Assembly (NCBI GenBank): GCA_903910215.1
Contig: CAIVYV010000213.1
Coordinates: forward strand, 1 to 10,360
DNA length: 10,360 nucleotides
Direction: 5' to 3'
Source of the DNA: an uncultured Pseudomonadota bacterium
GTDB taxonomy: Bacteria > Pseudomonadota > Gammaproteobacteria > Steroidobacterales > Steroidobacteraceae
A program made the translations under genes and the position numbers. A model generated the notes under the pieces. The model did not search any database. It saw nothing but the letters and a program-made list of their open reading frames with translations, and had not been told where the DNA came from. Of this stretch, positions 6,626 to 10,360 are shown piece after piece. Position 1 is the stretch's first letter. Each line of letters begins with the position of its first letter.

Positions 6626-7690
6626 ATGAAGGTTGTCGTCGGTCTCTCAGGCGGCGTCGACTCAGCCGTCGCCGCTTTGCGACTGCGTCGCGAGGGACAC
6701 GAGCTACAGGGCCTGTTCATGGCGAACTGGGCCGAAGACGACAGTTACTGCACCATCGCCGATGACTATCAGGACGCAAGGGCCGTTTGTCGTGAACTCG
6801 ACATACCGCTGCATCGGGTCGACTTCGCGGAGCAATACCGGCAGCGCGTCTTCGAATATTTCCTCACCGAGTATCGCGCCGGCAGAACACCGAATCCTGA
6901 TGTCCTGTGCAACCGTGAGATCAAATTCGGCGTCTGTCTCGAGCATGTTCGTCGCTTAGGTGCTGAGCGCTTCGCCACAGGACACTACGCGCGCCGTATC
7001 GAGGGCACGCAAGGCGTGGAACTGCACAAGGCGATCGATCTCGACAAAGATCAGTCGTATTTCCTCCACGCCTTGGAGGTAGCACAGCTGCAAGCGGCGC
7101 TGTTTCCGTTGGGCGACACTCGAAAGGCCGAGGTTCGCGCAGAGGCCAGAGCGGCTGGCCTACCGGTCTACGACAAACCGGACAGCACCGGTATTTGCTT
7201 CATTGGCGAGCGACCTTTTCGCGAGTTCCTCGCGCAATACGTCGTCGAAAACCCGGGTCCGATCGAAACGGCCGAGGGTGAGCGTATCGGCACACATCGC
7301 GGCCTCGCCTTCTACACGCTCGGCCAGCGCGGCGGTCTCGAAATCGGTGGACGTCGTGGCCACGAGGAGGCGCCCTGGTACGTCGCTCGCAAGGATCTCG
7401 CTCGTAACGCGTTGGTGGTGGTGCAGGGTCACGACCACCCCTTGATGCAGACACACTGGGTCAAGACCGGACCGATGCACTGGCTGACCGACCCGCCCAA
7501 GACGCCGTTCAATGCGACCGTCAAGCTGCGTTACCGTCAGAGCGACCAACCCTGCCGCGTCGAGCCGCAAGCCGACGGCGGCATGGAGTTGCATTTCGAG
7601 TCTCCGCAGCGGGCAGTGACCCCCGGCCAGTTCGCCGTTCTTTATCGGGGCACGCGCTGTCTGGGCGGCGCGGTCATCGAATCGCTATAA
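6626..7690 (+). CDS. mnmA: tRNA-specific 2-thiouridylase MnmA (TrmU)
   Basis: Adenylates and thiolates the wobble uridine (U34) of tRNA-Lys, tRNA-Glu and tRNA-Gln to give 2-thiouridine, taking persulfide sulfur from the IscS/Tus relay. The protein has 354 residues, close to the 368 of E. coli. The ATP PP-loop SGGVDS is at residues 8-13. The two catalytic cysteines are C95 in NPDVLCNREIKFG and C191 in DSTGICFIGERPF, which pair as the nucleophile and persulfide carrier. FATGHYAR, DKDQSYFLHAL and FYTLGQRGGLEIGG, followed by the C-terminal beta-barrel region ending AVTPGQFAVLYRGTRCLGGAVI, are all typical. In E. coli mnmA and purB are also neighbours, with hflD between them; here hflD is absent and the order is purB then mnmA. 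The stop TAA lies inside a TATAAT that may serve the downstream acnA. Confidence 0.97.
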   Translation: MKVVVGLSGGVDSAVAALRLRREGHELQGLFMANWAEDDSYCTIADDYQDARAVCRELDIPLHRVDFAEQYRQRVFEYFLTEYRAGRTPNPDVLCNREIKFGVCLEHVRRLGAERFATGHYARRIEGTQGVELHKAIDLDKDQSYFLHALEVAQLQAALFPLGDTRKAEVRAEARAAGLPVYDKPDSTGICFIGERPFREFLAQYVVENPGPIETAEGERIGTHRGLAFYTLGQRGGLEIGGRRGHEEAPWYVARKDLARNALVVVQGHDHPLMQTHWVKTGPMHWLTDPPKTPFNATVKLRYRQSDQPCRVEPQADGGMELHFESPQRAVTPGQFAVLYRGTRCLGGAVIESL

Positions 7691-7736
7691 TTTCGTTTCG
7701 TTTTTTGCCCAGTTCACCTGTTTCCGGGGGTTTCCG
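7686..7736 (+). promoter_or_regulatory. Candidate acnA promoter -10 and leader, overlapping mnmA stop codon
   Basis: A perfect TATAAT (7686-7691) contains the TAA stop of mnmA and begins the AT-rich 46-bp spacer before acnA. No good -35 hexamer appears at 16-18 bp (the region is GC-rich mnmA coding sequence) and there is no TGn extension, so an activator would probably be needed if it is used. The GGGGG at 7726-7730, 6 bases before the ATG, can serve as a Shine-Dalgarno. The T6 run at 7701-7706 has no solid upstream stem, so I do not call a terminator. Confidence 0.4.
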
Positions 7737-10360
7737 ATGGCCGACAGTTACCGCGCGCGCAAAACACTGAAAGTAGGCTCGCGTTCCTACGAGATGTGGA
7801 GCCTCGCCGCGCTGCCGCAGAAGAAAGTGGCACGACTGCCCTACTCACTCAAGATCCTGCTCGAGAACCTGCTGCGGTTCGAAGACGGCATCAACGTCAC
7901 TCGCAAGGACATCGACGCGCTGCTCAACTGGAAGGCGCAATCCACCCCCGATCATGAGATCTCCTTCACGCCAGCACGCGTGATCATGCAGGACTTCACG
8001 GGCGTACCCTGCGTGGTCGATCTCGCCGCGATGCGCGAAGCCATTCGCAAGCTCGGCGGCGATCCACAGAAAGTGAATCCGCTAGCACCCGCTGAACTCG
8101 TCATCGATCACTCGGTGCAAGTTGATCACTACGGCACTGCCGATGCTCTCGCGAAGAACACCAAGATCGAGTTCCAACGCAATGGCGAGCGCTACTCGTT
8201 CCTGCGCTGGGGTCAAACGGCGTTCCGCAATTTCAAGGTGGTTCCGCCGAACACGGGCATCGTGCACCAGGTCAACCTCGAGTTCCTCGGCCGCGTGGTT
8301 TTCGAGAATCGCAACGGTTCGAAGTTGCAGGCTTACCCCGACACCCTCGTCGGCACCGACTCGCATACCACCATGATCAATGGTCTCGGCGTGCTTGGCT
8401 GGGGCGTGGGCGGCATCGAAGCGGAAGCGGCAATGCTCGGCCAGCCGGTCACCATGCTCATCCCGCAAGTCGTCGGCTTCAAGCTCACGGGGCAGTTGCA
8501 GCCCGGTGCGACGGCGACCGATCTCGTGCTCACCGTCACCGAGATGTTGCGCAAGAAAGGCGTCGTGGAGAAGTTCGTCGAATACTTTGGTGACGGGCTT
8601 GCCAACCTGCCGCTTGCCGATCGCGCCACCATCGCCAACATGGCGCCCGAATACGGCAGCACCTGTGGCATCTTCCCGATCGATGAAGAGACGCTGCGCT
8701 ATCTCGAACTCTCGGGCCGCAGCAAGCAACAGATCGCGCTCGTCGAGGCCTACGCCAAGGCGCAAGGTATGTGGCGCTACAACGGCGCGCCGCAAGCCGA
8801 CTACACAGACGTGCTCGAGCTCGACATGAGCACGGTCGAGCCCTCGCTCGCCGGCCCGAAGCGGCCGCAGGATCGCGTGCCGCTGCGCTCGCTCAAGCAG
8901 GTTTACGGCAAAGCCCACTCTCAGATGGCTGAGGAACGCGCCAAGAAGAATCCGTCGGCGAAGGGCGTCGGCAAGGTGGCGGGCAAAGACAGCTTCGAGG
9001 TCAAAGATGGCGCCGTGCTCATCGCCGCCATCACGAGCTGCACCAATACGTCGAACCCATCAGTGATGCTCGGCGCCGCGTTGCTTGCGCGCAATGCCGC
9101 CGCCAAAGGCTTGAAGGCCAAGCCTTGGGTCAAGACGAGTCTCTCGCCCGGTTCGAAGGTAGTCACTGACTACCTCACCAAGGCCAAGCTGCTCGACGAC
9201 TACGCCAAGGTTGGATTCCACGTCACGGGTTACGGTTGTATGACCTGCATCGGTAACTCAGGCCCCCTCAAGCCCGAAATCTCCGCAGCGGTAAAGGCAG
9301 GCGACGTCATCGCAACGTCAGTCCTCTCGGGTAACCGCAACTTCGAAGGCCGTGTGCATCCGGAAGTCAAAATGAACTTCCTTGCGTCGCCACCGCTGGT
9401 CGTTGCGTACGCACTCGCGGGCACGACCGATATCGACCTCAATAACGAACCGCTCGGCACCGGGCGCGATGGTAAGGCCGTCTTCCTCAAAGATATTTGG
9501 CCTTCACCGCAGGAAGTTGCTGAAACGGTCCGCGCCTCGATCGACTCGAAGATGTTCCGCAGCAGCTACGGCGATGTTTTCGCGGGCGACGCCAATTGGC
9601 GCGCCATCAAAGTGCCGGCCGGCAAACTCTATGCTTGGGATGCAAAATCGACCTACGTGCGCAATCCGCCGTACTTCGAAGGAATGCAGATGCAGCCGAA
9701 ACCAGTGCAGCCGATTCAGGGTGCGCGCGCGTTGGCCTTGCTCGGCGATTCGGTCACGACCGATCACATCTCGCCCGCCGGTGACATTGCGCGCGGCAGC
9801 CCGGCCGCCAAATATCTCGAAGCCCATGGCGTCGAAAAGGCCGACTTCAATTCCTACGGTGCGCGCCGTGGTAACCACGAAGTCATGATGCGTGGCACCT
9901 TCGCCAACATCCGGCTGCGCAACTTATTGGCGCCGGGTACCGAGGGCGGCGTCACGATCCACTTGCCCACCAATGAGACGATGTCGATCTACGACGCGTC
10001 GATGAAGTACCAGGCTGCGGGCGCTGCGCTCGTGGTGCTCGCAGGCAAGGAATACGGCACTGGCTCTTCGCGCGATTGGGCCGCCAAAGGTACGATGCTG
10101 CTCGGTGTTAAAGCCGTCATCGCCGAAAGCTTCGAGCGTATCCATCGTTCGAATCTCATTGGTATGGGCGTCATCCCCTGCCAGTTCATGAACGGCCAGA
10201 ACGCGCAATCGCTCGGACTCACCGGTCGCGAAACGTTCGATTTCGGCGATCTCAAGAATGCCGAGGCACGCACGGTCAAGGTGACGGCGACGCCAGAATC
10301 TGGCGGCAAGCCGATCATCTTCGAAGTTCGTATCCGCATCGACACGCCGAAGGAGCGTGA
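7737..10360 (+). CDS. acnA: Aconitate hydratase A (3' end just outside window)
   Basis: Interconverts citrate and isocitrate through cis-aconitate using a [4Fe-4S] cluster, feeding both the TCA cycle and the glyoxylate bypass. The frame from ATG 7737 stays open to the window edge: 874 codons plus two bases, about 15-20 residues short of the usual end of the roughly 890-residue AcnA/IRP1 family. The last visible residues, RIRIDTPKER, match the segment just before the family C-terminus. Cluster ligands are C435 (ITSCTNTSNPSVM), C501 and C504 (GYGCMTCIGNSGPL), numbered exactly as in E. coli AcnA. VGTDSHTTMINGLGVLGWGVGG, SGNRNFEGRVHPEV, LGDSVTTDHISPAG and the swivel-domain YGTGSSRDWAAKG segments are intact. 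The family can bind mRNA as an apo-protein when the cluster is lost; the sequence does not show whether this one does. It may be read from its own promoter and also from purB-mnmA read-through. Confidence 0.97.
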   Translation, partial: MADSYRARKTLKVGSRSYEMWSLAALPQKKVARLPYSLKILLENLLRFEDGINVTRKDIDALLNWKAQSTPDHEISFTPARVIMQDFTGVPCVVDLAAMREAIRKLGGDPQKVNPLAPAELVIDHSVQVDHYGTADALAKNTKIEFQRNGERYSFLRWGQTAFRNFKVVPPNTGIVHQVNLEFLGRVVFENRNGSKLQAYPDTLVGTDSHTTMINGLGVLGWGVGGIEAEAAMLGQPVTMLIPQVVGFKLTGQLQPGATATDLVLTVTEMLRKKGVVEKFVEYFGDGLANLPLADRATIANMAPEYGSTCGIFPIDEETLRYLELSGRSKQQIALVEAYAKAQGMWRYNGAPQADYTDVLELDMSTVEPSLAGPKRPQDRVPLRSLKQVYGKAHSQMAEERAKKNPSAKGVGKVAGKDSFEVKDGAVLIAAITSCTNTSNPSVMLGAALLARNAAAKGLKAKPWVKTSLSPGSKVVTDYLTKAKLLDDYAKVGFHVTGYGCMTCIGNSGPLKPEISAAVKAGDVIATSVLSGNRNFEGRVHPEVKMNFLASPPLVVAYALAGTTDIDLNNEPLGTGRDGKAVFLKDIWPSPQEVAETVRASIDSKMFRSSYGDVFAGDANWRAIKVPAGKLYAWDAKSTYVRNPPYFEGMQMQPKPVQPIQGARALALLGDSVTTDHISPAGDIARGSPAAKYLEAHGVEKADFNSYGARRGNHEVMMRGTFANIRLRNLLAPGTEGGVTIHLPTNETMSIYDASMKYQAAGAALVVLAGKEYGTGSSRDWAAKGTMLLGVKAVIAESFERIHRSNLIGMGVIPCQFMNGQNAQSLGLTGRETFDFGDLKNAEARTVKVTATPESGGKPIIFEVRIRIDTPKER

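Noticed and set aside
7695..7712. T6 run after mnmA as a rho-independent terminator
   Set aside because: Only a 4-bp CGAA/TTCG pairing can be drawn upstream and it would span the TATAAT; no stable GC stem is present.
8082..8918. Long open frame (278 codons) on the minus strand inside acnA
   Set aside because: It is antisense to a fully conserved aconitase region, has no recognisable motif, and such frames arise readily opposite GC-rich genes.
9237..9248. AcnA cluster motif GCMTC instead of the GCTTC seen in E. coli AcnA
   Set aside because: The same Met occurs, as I recall, in animal cytosolic aconitase/IRP1; both cysteines are intact, so this is normal family variation.
1..10360. Search for transposons, phage genes, tRNAs, CRISPR arrays, toxin-antitoxin pairs and defence genes
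   Set aside because: Nearly all bases are accounted for by eight recognised genes; the longest non-coding stretch is 93 bp and no repeats beyond the operator-like half-sites were seen. MazG here has no MazEF partner nearby.

Overview
The window is ordinary bacterial chromosome: GC-rich, densely packed, with no mobile element, tRNA, rRNA or CRISPR array that I can see. The gene set points to a gammaproteobacterium. It has an E. coli-type PurB next to MnmA, AcnA with the same cysteine numbering as E. coli, malate synthase A, and a class II (plant/Mycobacterium-type) DAHP synthase, which is common in Xanthomonadales-like and some pseudomonad lineages. The family-level placement is inference.

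Layout. Positions 1-786 (minus) hold the N-terminal two thirds or so of malate synthase A (aceB), cut by the window edge. Divergent from it, after a 93-bp AT-richer spacer with palindromic TTTCAC/GTGAA half-sites, lies an XRE-type regulator (880-2424, plus) with the layout of the RamB/ScfR regulators of acyl and glyoxylate metabolism: HTH, degenerate IrrE-like domain, C-terminal Cys-containing sensor-like domain. It runs tail-to-tail into the class II DAHP synthase gene, overlapping it by 74 bp. Positions 2351-5199 (minus) form a tight three-gene unit: NudL-like Nudix hydrolase, mazG, then DAHP synthase, with gaps of 2 and 12 bp. Divergent from it across only 45 bp, purB and mnmA (plus, 10-bp gap) form a second unit. 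A perfect TATAAT overlaps the mnmA stop codon and precedes acnA (7737 to beyond 10360), which lacks only the last few codons at the right edge.

Functionally the window joins central carbon metabolism at its two ends (malate synthase A of the glyoxylate bypass with its likely regulator; aconitase A of the TCA and glyoxylate cycles) to housekeeping genes in the middle: nucleotide and CoA-derivative clean-up (MazG, Nudix), entry to the shikimate pathway, purine synthesis and tRNA wobble-uridine thiolation. I found no convincing undescribed multi-gene system. The part most worth following is the regulator/operator pair at aceB.
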